64,000 nt of DNA from an uncultured Oscillospiraceae bacterium (GCA_934552825.1 CAKTEQ010000005.1:65701-129700); one strand, 5' to 3'; shown: positions 31,439-42,992, counted from the stretch's first letter. Notes: a model not told the origin generated them from the sequence alone. Translations and numbers: made by a program.

Positions 31439-32890
31439 TTGAAGAGTATGTTCATGCGCCTGTTCACCAGCACGCTGATGATACTGGCGGTGAGCTTTAT
31501 CCTGCTGGGCACGCTTTTCTTTTCCTACTGCACCCGTTATATCGTCACAGAGAAGCACGATGAGCTGACGACCACGGCGCAGGAAGTTGCCCACAGCGCC
31601 GTTGCGTATAAGACGGGGGGCGAGTCACTGGCGGAGAACTGGAATTTCCGCATGAGCGTTGACTCACTGGGGCGCGCGTCCGACTGCAGGATATTCGTAT
31701 GCGATGATGCGGGTAAAGTCAAAATATGCTCCGGCGAGGGCATGATGCGCGCCGATGAGGGAAAAATGATGAATACGGAAGCCGTCTTGCAGGTCATGGA
31801 AAACGGCGAATACTTCGGCATGACGAACGAGGGCGCGGCGCCGGGGGACGCGACCTACGTGGTGGGGCTGCTGGTTCAAGGCGAGGGCGAAACGCCTATA
31901 GGCATGATATTCGTGTCAACCGTGGCGGCCAATATCATGGCTCTGCGTGTTAAGCTCATGACGGGCTTTATTCTCATTGCCGTTGTCGTGTTTGTCATAG
32001 CGTTCTTCGTGATGACCTACATCTCAAAGCGGCAGACACGGCCGATCGACGAGATAGCGGACGCTGCCAACAGTTTTGCCTCCGGCCATCTGGACGCCCG
32101 GGTGAAGATAGCCGTGCAGCGGAAGGATGAGCTCGGGCGGCTGGCGGTGTCATTCAACGCCATGGCGGACTCTTTGGAGCAGAGTGAAAAACGCCGGCAG
32201 GAATTCGTCTCAAATGTGTCCCATGAGCTGAAAACGCCGATGACAACGATAGGCGGCTTTGTGGACGGCATCCTCGACGGCACGATACCCCAGGAGCAGG
32301 AGCGGAAGTATCTCACGATAATTTCCGATGAGATAAAGCGGCTGTCCCGGCTTGTGCGCACGCTCCTTCAGACGTCGCGCCTGCAGGATCAGGTGGAGAA
32401 GCAGCCCTGGCACCCCTTCGATATTGTGGACATGGCTGTCGGAACGATGCTCTCCTTTGAGAAGAAGATCGAGGAGAAGCACCTTGAGGTAGATATGAAC
32501 GTGCCGGAGGAGCCTGTTATGGTGGTGGGCAGCAGTGATTCCATCAATCAAGTGCTCTACAATCTGATGGACAACGCGGTGAAGTTCTCCAATCCCGGAG
32601 GCCGCGTCGGGCTCGGCATAAGGGTCAAGGGCGGCAAGGCGAACATAACAGTGAGTAACACCGGTGAGACGATACCGCTGGAACAGCAGAAGCTTATATT
32701 TGACCGGTTCCATAAGACCGACGCGTCCCGCAGCAAGGACAAGGACGGCGTGGGATTGGGTCTGTATATCGTGCAGACGATAATCGCAAAGCACGGGGAG
32801 GACATAAACGTCATCAGCAACGACGGGCTTACGGAGTTCACGTTCACGATGACCCTCGCCCAGAAAGAGACAGGTAACGGAAGAAAATGA
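31439..32890 (+). CDS. sensor histidine kinase
   Basis: 483 residues. Two membrane helices (8-30 and 172-195) bracket an extracytoplasmic sensor domain of about 140 residues; then HAMP (195-248), HisKA with phospho-accepting H262 (NVSHELKTPM) and a HATPase_c domain with N-box 'NLMDNAVKFS' and G-boxes 'DKDGVGLGLYI'. Start taken as TTG at 31439 because GGTGAGGG lies 5 nt upstream; ATG at 31448 is the alternative. The 3' end overlaps the HtrA gene by 4 nt. The adjacent protease suggests it senses misfolded exported protein. Confidence 0.94.
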   Translation: MKSMFMRLFTSTLMILAVSFILLGTLFFSYCTRYIVTEKHDELTTTAQEVAHSAVAYKTGGESLAENWNFRMSVDSLGRASDCRIFVCDDAGKVKICSGEGMMRADEGKMMNTEAVLQVMENGEYFGMTNEGAAPGDATYVVGLLVQGEGETPIGMIFVSTVAANIMALRVKLMTGFILIAVVVFVIAFFVMTYISKRQTRPIDEIADAANSFASGHLDARVKIAVQRKDELGRLAVSFNAMADSLEQSEKRRQEFVSNVSHELKTPMTTIGGFVDGILDGTIPQEQERKYLTIISDEIKRLSRLVRTLLQTSRLQDQVEKQPWHPFDIVDMAVGTMLSFEKKIEEKHLEVDMNVPEEPVMVVGSSDSINQVLYNLMDNAVKFSNPGGRVGLGIRVKGGKANITVSNTGETIPLEQQKLIFDRFHKTDASRSKDKDGVGLGLYIVQTIIAKHGEDINVISNDGLTEFTFTMTLAQKETGNGRK

Positions 32891-34221
32891 CGGATTTTAA
32901 TACGAACAGCCTGAACCGCCCGGAGTATTACGACAAGCGCAGTTCGGGCGGAGAGATACAGGAACAAGTGCCGGGGGGAGATTACGGCCCGCCCCGGGAG
33001 CGGGCTGCCAGACCGGCGCAGGACGTGCGCAGGCCGATGCCGGAGAGCCTGAAGGGGATATTCAAGCCCCGGAAAAAGCACATAGCCCTAAGGGTGCTCG
33101 CCGCCGCTCTGGCGGTGGCTGTGGTGCTGGGTGCCGCCGGCACGGGAATGCTCATAGAGCGGAAAAACAATACGGCAGCCAACGGGAACACGGTGCCGGA
33201 CAGCGACGGGCAGTATACTATATATGAACCCCTTCCCAAAGAGGTGGAGCGCTATGTAACCCCCGAGGATGAAGCGGTCACACTGAATATCGAGGATATC
33301 GACCGCAGCGGGGAAGAGCTCGCACTGAACGAGATATACGAGAAGTGCATCCCCTCCGTCGTGGATATCACTGCGGTGAATAATGACAGCGGTTCTCTCG
33401 GCACGGGCATCGTCATGGACGAGCGGGGCTTCATTCTCACGAACGCCCATATCGTTGAGGAGGCGCTGCGGATATATGTGACGCTCACGAATGAGCGGAC
33501 CTATGAGGCGATGCTCGTGGGCATGGACAGCGACATGGACGTTGCGGTGCTGAAGATAGATGCCCCGGAACTGACGGCAGCTCATTTCGGTGACAGTGAC
33601 CAGCTCATGATAGGCGAAAATGTGGCCGTTATCGGTGACCCGACCATATATACGGAGCTTCGGGGCACACTTACAAACGGTATAGTCTCCGCCCTGAACA
33701 GACCCATGGATATGGCGGTGCGCCTTATCCAGACGAACGCCGCCATAAATACAGGCAACTCCGGCGGGCCGGTCATAAACGCGTATGGGCAGGTTATCGG
33801 GATAACTGTAATGAAGATGACCTCTTCCCAGAAAAATATAGAGGGTCTCGGCTTTGCGATACCTGTTTCGGCCGTGAAGACAGTGGTCGAGGAGATAATT
33901 CGCAAGGGTGAATACGAACATCCGGCGATCGGCATCGTGGGTATGACGGTCTCGGCGGAGCTGAGCGCCGCCTATGATACGCCGAGAGGCGTGCTGGTGG
34001 ACAGCGTGCTGGACGCGGCGGCTGAGGGCGGCTGCGAACTTTTGCCCGGTGACGTGATAACTACCATAGACGGTCGGGAGATATTGAACATGGACGCTCT
34101 GAACGACATGAAGTACAGGCACAGCATCGGAGACGTGATGAGAGTTACGGTGGTGCGCGCCGGCGTTGTGAAAAATGTGGATGTTCCGCTTTTCAGCGAC
34201 AGCATACTAGATAACAAATGA
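32887..34221 (+). CDS. htrA: membrane-anchored HtrA/DegP-type serine protease
   Basis: 444 residues; ATGA overlap with the kinase gene. A Pro/Arg-rich cytoplasmic tail (1-64) leads to one membrane helix (65-89), then a trypsin-like domain with H188 (TNAHIV), D218 (DMDVAVLKID) and S292 (TGNSGGP), and a C-terminal PDZ domain (about 345-440: 'GVLVDSVLDAAAEGGCELLPGDVITTIDG', in parts). It degrades misfolded proteins outside the membrane. Being in one operon with the two-component genes, it is probably both target and reporter of the pathway. Confidence 0.94.
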   Translation: MTDFNTNSLNRPEYYDKRSSGGEIQEQVPGGDYGPPRERAARPAQDVRRPMPESLKGIFKPRKKHIALRVLAAALAVAVVLGAAGTGMLIERKNNTAANGNTVPDSDGQYTIYEPLPKEVERYVTPEDEAVTLNIEDIDRSGEELALNEIYEKCIPSVVDITAVNNDSGSLGTGIVMDERGFILTNAHIVEEALRIYVTLTNERTYEAMLVGMDSDMDVAVLKIDAPELTAAHFGDSDQLMIGENVAVIGDPTIYTELRGTLTNGIVSALNRPMDMAVRLIQTNAAINTGNSGGPVINAYGQVIGITVMKMTSSQKNIEGLGFAIPVSAVKTVVEEIIRKGEYEHPAIGIVGMTVSAELSAAYDTPRGVLVDSVLDAAAEGGCELLPGDVITTIDGREILNMDALNDMKYRHSIGDVMRVTVVRAGVVKNVDVPLFSDSILDNK

Positions 34222-34227
34222 GCCTGA

Positions 34228-34256
34228 AGGGAGCCGGAAAACCGGCTCCCTTTTCC
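34228..34256 (+). terminator. terminator after htrA
   Basis: AAGGGAGCCGG / CCGGCTCCCTT stem with AAAA loop and a T-rich tail. Confidence 0.8.
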
Positions 34257-34257
34257 C

Positions 34258-34286
34258 TTTATCTGAGGGGAAAAGTGTGATAAAAT
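34258..34286 (+). promoter_or_regulatory. promoter of prmA-sfsA
   Basis: TTTATC (34258-34263) and TAAAAT (34281-34286), 17-nt spacer. Confidence 0.5.
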
Positions 34287-34318
34287 ATGGAAAAGTCGTA
34301 AAAACGGAGGAAAATTAC

Positions 34319-35284
34319 ATGGAGTGGCTTGAGATATCAGTGCAGACGGTGCCGGATTGTATCGAACGGCTGACACAGACGATAGAGGATGAGGGTATCA
34401 CCGGCCTCGTAATAGATGACGAACAGGATTTCGAGAGCTTTCTTGAGAATAACCGCCAGTACTGGGACTATGTGGACGAGGATCTGCGCCGGGAGAAAGA
34501 GGGCGTGTGCGCGGTGAAGTTCTATGTGGCGGATGACGACGAGGGCAGAGAACAGCTCGCAAGGGTCAGAGCGGCTGTGGATAGGCTGAGAGAGCAGCTC
34601 CCGGCGCAGGAGACCGGCACACTCGAAATGACGGAAAAGACGGTCCGCAATGAGGACTGGGAAAACGAATATAAAAAATACTATAAGCCCATCCCGGTGG
34701 GGAAAAAAATACTCATCCTCCCAAGCTGGGAAGAGGAGCCGGAGGGAAACGGCAGACTGGTCCTGCGCCTTGATCCTGGCATCAGCTTCGGCTCCGGCGG
34801 GCACGCTACCACGCGCCTGTGCCTTGAATTGATGGAGGACGTTGTGAAAAAGGGCGGCAGCGTGCTGGACCTCGGCAGCGGCAGCGGTATACTCTCTATC
34901 GGAGCCATGCTCCTCGGTGCGGGCAAAACCATCGGCTGCGACATCGACTCGTTGGCAGCGGATATCTCCGGGGAAAATGCGGAGCAGAACGGTTTTTCCA
35001 CTCCGGAATGCCGGTATATATGCGGCAATGTGCTCACGGACGAGGGGCTTAAAGAGGAATTTGCCCGCGAGAAATTTGACCTTGTTCTCGCCAATATCGT
35101 GGCGGATGTGATAATCCCCCTGTCCGGCTTCGTGCGCCGGTTCATGGCTGAGGACGGGTATCTCATATGCTCCGGTATAATCGGACCGCGGAGCGACGAG
35201 GTGGAGGCTGTACTCAGGAGCAACGGCTTCACGGTGCTGCGCCGCTGCACCGAGGACGACTGGACGGCGTTCCTTCTAAAATGA
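34319..35284 (+). CDS. prmA: ribosomal protein L11 methyltransferase
   Basis: 321 residues from the ATG at 34319 (CGGAGG 9 nt upstream; an in-frame ATG at 34277 falls inside the promoter). PrmA trimethylates ribosomal protein L11 with S-adenosylmethionine. N-terminal substrate domain (1-110), then the SAM-binding 'VLDLGSGSGILSIGAMLLGA' region (about residues 180-200, in parts) and 'LANIVADVI' post-motif. The stop overlaps the sfsA start (ATGA). Confidence 0.93.
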   Translation: MEWLEISVQTVPDCIERLTQTIEDEGITGLVIDDEQDFESFLENNRQYWDYVDEDLRREKEGVCAVKFYVADDDEGREQLARVRAAVDRLREQLPAQETGTLEMTEKTVRNEDWENEYKKYYKPIPVGKKILILPSWEEEPEGNGRLVLRLDPGISFGSGGHATTRLCLELMEDVVKKGGSVLDLGSGSGILSIGAMLLGAGKTIGCDIDSLAADISGENAEQNGFSTPECRYICGNVLTDEGLKEEFAREKFDLVLANIVADVIIPLSGFVRRFMAEDGYLICSGIIGPRSDEVEAVLRSNGFTVLRRCTEDDWTAFLLK

Positions 35285-35970
35285 GGCTATATGAAAATGT
35301 CGTAAGGGCGGAATTTATCAGCCGCCCGAACAGGTTCATCGCAATATGCCGGGTTGACGGACGGGAGGAGCGGTGCCACGTGAAGAACACGGGGCGCTGC
35401 CGGGAGCTCCTTGTGACAGGCTGCATGGTGATACTGTGCCCCGGCAGCGGCGTGAACCGGAAGACGAAGTTTGATCTGGTAGCGGTATACAAGGGTGATA
35501 TGCTCGTCAATATGGACAGCCAGGCGCCAAACCGGGTATTCGGGGAGTATGCCGGTGCGGGCAGGTTCATAGGTGACGTGGAGATATATCCGGAGCGGAA
35601 ATTTGGAAATTCCAGATTTGATTTTTACATGGAAAATGGACCGCGGCGCATTATATGCGAGGTCAAGGGCGTGACATTGGAGGAGAACGGTGTGTGTTCG
35701 TTCCCGGACGCGCCCACTCTGAGGGGGCAGAAGCATCTGAGGGAGCTCACGGCCCTCGCAGGGCAGGGCTATGAGTGCCGCGTGGTTTTCATAGTGCAGA
35801 TGGAAGGCATGAAATACCTTCGCCCCAACAGGGAGAATGACCCGGAGTTTGCGGCATGCCTTGAGGCGGCAGAGCGGGGCGGCGTGAAGATAACCGCCCT
35901 GGAGTGCGTTGTAAGCGAGGACTCAATGACAGTACGCCGGGAGCTGCCGGTGAGGGTGAGGGACGAGTGA
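35281..35970 (+). CDS. sfsA: SfsA family DNA-binding/nuclease-like protein
   Basis: 229 residues from the ATG at 35281, sharing ATGA with the prmA stop; the length is right for the family. Conserved blocks: 'RPNRFIAICRVDG', 'CHVKNTGRCREL', 'NRVFGEY', 'RFDFYMENG' and the PD-(D/E)xK-like 'CEVKGVTL' followed by 'FPDAPTLRGQKHLREL' (in parts). SfsA was named for stimulation of sugar fermentation; its molecular activity is poorly defined, with a nuclease-like fold. Confidence 0.92.
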   Translation: MRLYENVVRAEFISRPNRFIAICRVDGREERCHVKNTGRCRELLVTGCMVILCPGSGVNRKTKFDLVAVYKGDMLVNMDSQAPNRVFGEYAGAGRFIGDVEIYPERKFGNSRFDFYMENGPRRIICEVKGVTLEENGVCSFPDAPTLRGQKHLRELTALAGQGYECRVVFIVQMEGMKYLRPNRENDPEFAACLEAAERGGVKITALECVVSEDSMTVRRELPVRVRDE

Positions 35971-35986
35971 TCCGCCCGCTGGGCAG

Positions 35987-36015
35987 TTGACAAAAAATGT
36001 GCCGTAGAATATACT
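35987..36015 (+). promoter_or_regulatory. promoter of glnN
   Basis: TTGACA (35987-35992) and TATACT (36010-36015), 17-nt spacer. Confidence 0.75.
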
Positions 36016-36064
36016 GGCAAGATAATGAAACAAAGCGAGATACCGCCAAAATTGGGAGGCTATT

Positions 36065-38146
<2,082 letters not shown>

Positions 38147-38152
38147 TAAAAT

Positions 38153-38194
38153 AAAAAAACAGCCTTGAAGCGTGAGCTTCAAGGCTGTTTTTTT
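38153..38194. terminator. bidirectional terminator between glnN and marR
   Basis: Stem AAAAACAGCCTTGAAGC with its complement, 4-nt loop; A-run on the left and T-run on the right serve both converging genes. Confidence 0.9.
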
Positions 38195-38675
38195 ATTTTC
38201 TGTTTTTCTTCTTCAGATAGAGGGGATGGGATCGCTCCAACACTCGGGATATCACGTTTTTGAGTCTGTCGCAGCAGACGGTGATCTCCTCCTTCTCCTC
38301 CTCGGAGATGCCGGCGAGGAGCTCGCCGAAGTGCTCCGCCGCCATGAGGGAGTACTCGTTAAGAAAAGCGAGTCCGCTGTCCGTTATGGAGACGTATACG
38401 TTTTTCTTGTTGCCTGCGTCCTTGGAGCGCTCGACAAGTCCCATCTTCTCCATGATAGGGATAGTCTGGGACATATGCTGCTTTGTCACACAGTGGTGGT
38501 CGGCGATCTCGGATATTGTGAGTCTGCCGAAGTGCTGAAGCAGGTAAAGGGTACGAAGCTGGACAAAAGTAAAATTCTCGGGAATTCTGGAGTTGGGCAC
38601 TACAAATGCCTGAAATACAGGTTCGAGCTCAACGATAGCGTTGGCCGCGATAAAAGTTGTTTTGTCAAGATCCAT
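38193..38675 (-). CDS. MarR-family transcriptional regulator
   Basis: 160 residues. Winged helix-turn-helix at about 40-115 ('LTISEIADHHCVTKQHMSQTIPIMEKMGLVERSKD', in parts) flanked by dimerisation helices. AGGAG is about 10 nt before the ATG. Followed upstream by tspO in the same direction (87 nt apart), so it may respond to a small aromatic or stress signal affecting that gene; the regulon is not visible. Confidence 0.9.
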   Translation of the reverse strand: MDLDKTTFIAANAIVELEPVFQAFVVPNSRIPENFTFVQLRTLYLLQHFGRLTISEIADHHCVTKQHMSQTIPIMEKMGLVERSKDAGNKKNVYVSITDSGLAFLNEYSLMAAEHFGELLAGISEEEKEEITVCCDRLKNVISRVLERSHPLYLKKKNRK

Positions 38676-38762
38676 GGTAACACTCTCCTATTAAAGAAAA
38701 TTTACCATAAAAATGCCGTTTAGGCAATAGCGGAAATGACAAAAAGCATCTTGCGCCGTATT

Positions 38763-39230
38763 TTATCCGTTGAGAATATAGCTTGCCAGATTAAGATATC
38801 CCGCGAACAGCAGCCAGAGAACGTAGGGTATCTGTAGATATGCCGCGGCCCGGGAGCTCTTTTTGAAGAGAGATATCATTATTATGACGAGTATCAGCAG
38901 CGCGATGAGCCAGATGAAGGCGAAAAGACGTTTTTCAAAGACAAAGAAGATTACGGGCCAGAAGAAATTTACCACCAGCTGAGCGGCGTAGACCGTGAGC
39001 GCGGTGCCGCGGTCCGGCGTGTCGGCGCGCCATACCAGTGCGGCGGATATGCCCATGAGAATGAAGAGCACCGTCCAGACGACGGGGAACAGCCAGCCCG
39101 GGGGCGCCAGCGGCGGGAGCATAAGAGTCTTGTATAGCTCCATTGAATTATTCGTCACAAGCGCCGAGGCGCCTCCCACAGCCAGTGCTATGGCTATCGA
39201 CAGCACGTAGGGACGGAGCTTCTTCCACAT
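38763..39230 (-). CDS. tspO: TspO/MBR family membrane protein
   Basis: 155 residues from the ATG at 39230 (AAGGAGAG upstream); five membrane helices, the family number. 'LPPLAPPGWLFPVVWTVLFILMG' (in parts) carries the P-x3-P-W and WT signature, and 'YAAQLVVNFFWPVIFF', 'WLLFAGYLN' complete the porphyrin/cholesterol-binding pocket pattern. Bacterial TspO binds tetrapyrroles and is linked to stress and photo-oxidation responses. Confidence 0.92.
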   Translation of the reverse strand: MWKKLRPYVLSIAIALAVGGASALVTNNSMELYKTLMLPPLAPPGWLFPVVWTVLFILMGISAALVWRADTPDRGTALTVYAAQLVVNFFWPVIFFVFEKRLFAFIWLIALLILVIIMISLFKKSSRAAAYLQIPYVLWLLFAGYLNLASYILNG

Positions 39231-39277
39231 ATGTGACCACTCTCCTTTTTGGAGAGTATATGGCAAAAATGGCGGAA

Positions 39278-40330
39278 TTATTCCCTAAGGGCGGATATGT
39301 GCGCCGCGGTAATGGCGTCCACGGCGGCAAAGTTTACACAAGGATGGTAAAGCTCTTCAAGGGCGTCGTGTGCGGCCTTCGCGTCCCTAAGCGCATCCGC
39401 GGCGGCGTCTGTAAGCTGGCGCAGCTCCCGGCGCATCCGGCGCATAGCGGGAGAAGAGGTATCGCCCATGGCGTCCACCCGGATGCGGCGGTACGCCTTG
39501 CCGGGGAACGGGTCGGATGTGGTGGAGGTGACGAAGGCGATGGACAGCTCTGGGACAAGCAGGTGGCGTATGCGCTGGGGGTCATAGTGGCAGGGGCAGA
39601 CTATTATACGGCAGCCGGCCTTTTCAAAGGCGGCTGCAATGGGGGAGAGAAGGGCGTGGGAGAGCCCAAAATTGTCCAGGAGCTGGAATACCTTGCTGTA
39701 GTTTTCGGTGACGGTCTCCCAGAGAGTGATCTCGCCCTTGCAGGTCAGCCCGCCGAGAAAACGCAGGCAACGTTCTCCCGTGCCCTTCGAGCGGTGAGGG
39801 ACCTCCCTGCGGATCACGCCCCGGGCGCGCTTTTCCGCTTTCTCCAGAAACTGGGGCGTCTCGGCGGCGCTCAGGAGAGCGCTGTGTATCTCCCCTGCCG
39901 CGCTTATGAGGTGATAAGCTTTTTTGTATAGCTCTTTGTATTCTAGATTTGCGCGGCTTATGGAACTTTTCTGCTCCCTGGCAGCCGCCATATCGTAGCA
40001 GGCGCCGAAGTTGAGATACTGTTCGGTCACAGCGGGAAGAACGGGCTCCAGCACGTGGGGAGCGGTGCCGTCCACGTAGGCGAGGCGGTGATTTTTGAGC
40101 ACGACCGCGTCGAGGCTGTCAGGATCGCCGGAGCAGTGGATGTATTCCACGCCTCCGGCGGCGGCTCCGGCCATATTTTTCATGAATGTGGATTTCCCAC
40201 ACCCGGGTCCGCCTTTGATTATGTAGAGAAGGTCGTGACTGCGGGGGACGTTCAGGTTGTCGTAGAGGGAGAAAAATCCCTTGGGCGTGTTTGCGCCCAG
40301 AAAAAAATGGGCGTTGTTTTCGGTGAACAT
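39278..40330 (-). CDS. P-loop ATPase of the PRK06851 type
   Basis: 350 residues. Opens with 'HFFLGANTPKGFFSLYDN' and a Walker A motif G40-GPGCGKST48 (IIKGGPGCGKSTFMK). A helical stretch (about 115-190) is followed by a second alpha/beta region ('GCRIIVCPCHYDPQRIRHLLVPE', in parts) and a C-terminal helix rich in Ala/Asp/Lys. It resembles uncharacterised clostridial/bacillar ATPases of the PRK06851 model; biochemical role unknown. GGAGGAAT lies before the ATG. No partner gene is obvious; tspO lies 48 nt downstream in the same orientation. Confidence 0.75.
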   Translation of the reverse strand: MFTENNAHFFLGANTPKGFFSLYDNLNVPRSHDLLYIIKGGPGCGKSTFMKNMAGAAAGGVEYIHCSGDPDSLDAVVLKNHRLAYVDGTAPHVLEPVLPAVTEQYLNFGACYDMAAAREQKSSISRANLEYKELYKKAYHLISAAGEIHSALLSAAETPQFLEKAEKRARGVIRREVPHRSKGTGERCLRFLGGLTCKGEITLWETVTENYSKVFQLLDNFGLSHALLSPIAAAFEKAGCRIIVCPCHYDPQRIRHLLVPELSIAFVTSTTSDPFPGKAYRRIRVDAMGDTSSPAMRRMRRELRQLTDAAADALRDAKAAHDALEELYHPCVNFAAVDAITAAHISALRE

Positions 40331-40407
40331 AGTATTCCTCCAATATACCCTTGTAGCCGAGGGTAAAGTTTCACACCCCAGAATATGCGCTCTGCCGCAA
40401 AAATGTA

Positions 40408-40446
40408 AGCGCCGCAGGCCTGTTTTATATAGGCCGGCGGCGCTTT
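40408..40446 (-). terminator. terminator after thiI-cinA
   Basis: Interrupted stem AGCGCCG-C-AGGCC with matching right arm; minus-strand tail TTACATTTTT. Confidence 0.65.
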
Positions 40447-40458
40447 ATGATAGTCAGA

Positions 40459-41730
40459 TCAGGCTTTGCGGCTGCCTTCCACGTTCAGCCCTGTGAGATA
40501 ACGGCGAGTCATGTCGAGAGCGTGGTTTGCGCTCATAGCACGGACGCGCTCCCGGTCGCCCCGGGCGTTTATAAGGCGGCAGAAGTCCCCGTCAGGCGTC
40601 GAAAGAGCGATATATACTGTGCCTACGGGCTTTTCAGGCGTACCGCCGCCAGGACCGGCGATGCCGGTGGTGCTCACGGCGATATCCGCGCCGGTGGCCC
40701 GGCGCACGCCCCGGGCCATCTCAAGCGCGGTCTCCTTCGAGACTGCGCCGAAGCGTTCGAGAGTATCCGCGGCAACGCTCAGCAGCCCTGTTTTTACACT
40801 GTTATGATAAGCTGTGACGCTGCCGAGGTAAACATCGGAGCAGCCGGCAACGTCAGTTATCTTCTTGGAGATGAGACCGCCGGTGCAGCTCTCCGCCGCC
40901 GCCATGGTCAGGCCCCGGCGGCGCAGCGCGTCCACCACGGCATATTCGAGTCCGTCAATATCCACGCCGAACACATGGCTGCCCAGCGTGCGGCAGAGCT
41001 CGCCGACCACGGGGGCGAGCATCGCCTCGGCATCGGATACGCTCTTGGCTTTTGCGGTGACACGCAGGCGGATGATCCCGCCCCCGGCGTAGGGAGCGAG
41101 GGTGGGATTTTTCATAGAGAGCATCATGGGGCGCAGCTGTTCCTCAATAGAACTCTCACCCCTGCCAAAGAGCATGATATTCCGGGAGAGGATAACGCTG
41201 TCCACGAGCTTTTCAAGATAAGGGCGGGCACCGGTGCGCCACATGGTCTCGCACTCTTTGGGCGGACCCGGCAGCATTATTACGACAGTTCCGCCGGACT
41301 CAAAGGCGCAGCCGGGAGCTGTTCCGCAGGAGTTTGCCAGTACAGTACAGCCCTCAGGAAGCATAGCCTGCTGGATATTGTTCCGGGGCATGGGGTGCTC
41401 CGGATCCAGATAGCGGAAGAATTCCTCAAGCTCACGGACTATATCCTCGTGGAGTATCAGCTTTTTGCCGAACATCTCCGCGATGGTCTGCTTTGTAAGA
41501 TCGTCGCAGGTGGGGCCGAGCCCGCCAGTGGTTATGATGATATCGGCACGGTCGCGGGCGATGGTGAGAGCGTCTTTCAGACGCTCGGGGTTGTCGCCCA
41601 CAACGGTGTGGTGATATACGTCGATACCCAGTTCGCTGAGCTGGCGGGAGAGCATCTGGGCGTCTGAATTGACGATATTGCCGAGAAGCAGTTCCGTGCC
41701 CACGGCGATTATTTCAGCGGAGCGCTTCAT
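40459..41730 (-). CDS. cinA: CinA family protein (competence/damage-inducible; NMN deamidase-type)
   Basis: 423 residues with both family domains: N-terminal MoaB-like domain (1-170: 'AEIIAVGTELLLGNIVNSDAQ', 'TTGGLGPTCDDLTK', in parts) and C-terminal PncC-type nicotinamide-mononucleotide amidohydrolase domain (about 255-415: 'AAAESCTGGLISKKITD', 'STTGIAGPGGGTPEKPVGTVYIAL', in parts). It salvages NMN to NaMN in pyridine nucleotide cycling. The start overlaps the thiI stop by 4 nt (ATGA), so it is the second gene of a coupled pair. Confidence 0.95.
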   Translation of the reverse strand: MKRSAEIIAVGTELLLGNIVNSDAQMLSRQLSELGIDVYHHTVVGDNPERLKDALTIARDRADIIITTGGLGPTCDDLTKQTIAEMFGKKLILHEDIVRELEEFFRYLDPEHPMPRNNIQQAMLPEGCTVLANSCGTAPGCAFESGGTVVIMLPGPPKECETMWRTGARPYLEKLVDSVILSRNIMLFGRGESSIEEQLRPMMLSMKNPTLAPYAGGGIIRLRVTAKAKSVSDAEAMLAPVVGELCRTLGSHVFGVDIDGLEYAVVDALRRRGLTMAAAESCTGGLISKKITDVAGCSDVYLGSVTAYHNSVKTGLLSVAADTLERFGAVSKETALEMARGVRRATGADIAVSTTGIAGPGGGTPEKPVGTVYIALSTPDGDFCRLINARGDRERVRAMSANHALDMTRRYLTGLNVEGSRKA

Positions 41731-42917
41731 AGCTCTACCGTCACCACCTCAATGTTATCCACAGCTTCGTTCACAAGTGCGTCCACATCCAGCTTTGCCT
41801 CGGCGCGGAGCGTCTCTCCCAGGGAGGGCTTTATCTTGGGGTGCTTGGGCGTAAACACAGTGCAGCAGTCCTCATAGGGCAGGATGGATGTATCAAAGGT
41901 GCCTATTTTCCGGGAGATGGTAACTATCTCCTCCTTGTCCATGCCAATCACGGGACGGAACACGGGCAGGGTGCATACTGCGCCTGTAACAGCCATCGCC
42001 TCCATAGTCTGGCTTGCCACCTGACCCAGGCTCTCACCCGTCACGATGCACTTTGCACCGGCGTTTTCAGCGACCCTTTGGGCTATGCGCATCATGAAGC
42101 GGCGCATGATAATGGTGAAGTAATTTTCAGGGCAATTGTCCCTGATCGACTCCTGTATCTTTGTGAACGGGACTATTTGCAAGGACATTCTGCCGCAGTA
42201 GGGCACGAGCTCGCGGGCAAGCTCGATCACCTTCTCCTTTGCCCTCTGGGAGGTATAGGGATAGCTGAAGAAGTGCACGGGTGTCACTGCGACGCCGCGC
42301 TTTGCGATCATGTAGGTGGAGACAGGGCTGTCTATGCCGCCGGAGAGGAGAGACACAGCCTGGCCGTTGATGCCGACGGGCATACCGCCGGCTCCGGGCT
42401 CAGCCTTGCCGTGGATATACGCGCCCTTCTCCCTAATCTCAATGTTGACCACGACCTCCGGATCATGCACGTCCACCTTCACCGCCGGGAAGGCTCTGTT
42501 GAGCCGCCCGCCGGCGTACTGGGACAGTTCTATGGAGGTCATGGGGAATTTCTTGTCTGAGCGCTTAGACTCGACCTTGAAGCTCTTCGCCCGGCTCATC
42601 TGGTCATGCAGGTAGGACTTTGCTGTTTCCACTATTATGTCTTTGTCCTTTTCGCATACGGCGGCGCGGCTGACGGAGATTATGCCGAAGATTTTTTTCA
42701 CGGCTTCATAAGCGCCGTCCAGATCGAAGCTGTCGTCGTTGGGGGAGAGGTATATCGTGGACTGGATGGAGTATATTTCGCAGCTCCCGTAACGGCGCAT
42801 ACGCCGGGCGATGTTGCTGACCAGCTTCTGCTCGAAGGTGCGGCGATTGAGCCCCTTAAGAACGATCTCGCCCAGCTTCATGAGCACGACTTCTCTTATA
42901 TTTGTGTTAATAGCCAT
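41727..42917 (-). CDS. thiI: tRNA 4-thiouridine sulfurtransferase ThiI
   Basis: 396 residues. N-terminal ferredoxin-like/THUMP region (about 1-165) binds tRNA; PP-loop ATPase motif S192-GGIDSP (192-198) activates U8. The chain ends without the C-terminal rhodanese domain seen in enterobacterial ThiI, which is the common short form of Firmicutes; 'YEDCCTVFTPKHP' supplies cysteines near the C-terminus. Usually a dedicated cysteine desulfurase (nifS-like) gene is adjacent in Firmicutes; none is seen here. Confidence 0.94.
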   Translation of the reverse strand: MAINTNIREVVLMKLGEIVLKGLNRRTFEQKLVSNIARRMRRYGSCEIYSIQSTIYLSPNDDSFDLDGAYEAVKKIFGIISVSRAAVCEKDKDIIVETAKSYLHDQMSRAKSFKVESKRSDKKFPMTSIELSQYAGGRLNRAFPAVKVDVHDPEVVVNIEIREKGAYIHGKAEPGAGGMPVGINGQAVSLLSGGIDSPVSTYMIAKRGVAVTPVHFFSYPYTSQRAKEKVIELARELVPYCGRMSLQIVPFTKIQESIRDNCPENYFTIIMRRFMMRIAQRVAENAGAKCIVTGESLGQVASQTMEAMAVTGAVCTLPVFRPVIGMDKEEIVTISRKIGTFDTSILPYEDCCTVFTPKHPKIKPSLGETLRAEAKLDVDALVNEAVDNIEVVTVEL

Positions 42918-42992
42918 TGGAACTACCTCGTACTTTCTTTAATAGCAAATAATTCTACCATAGCAGAACGAAAAATGGAAGGGGAACAAAAA

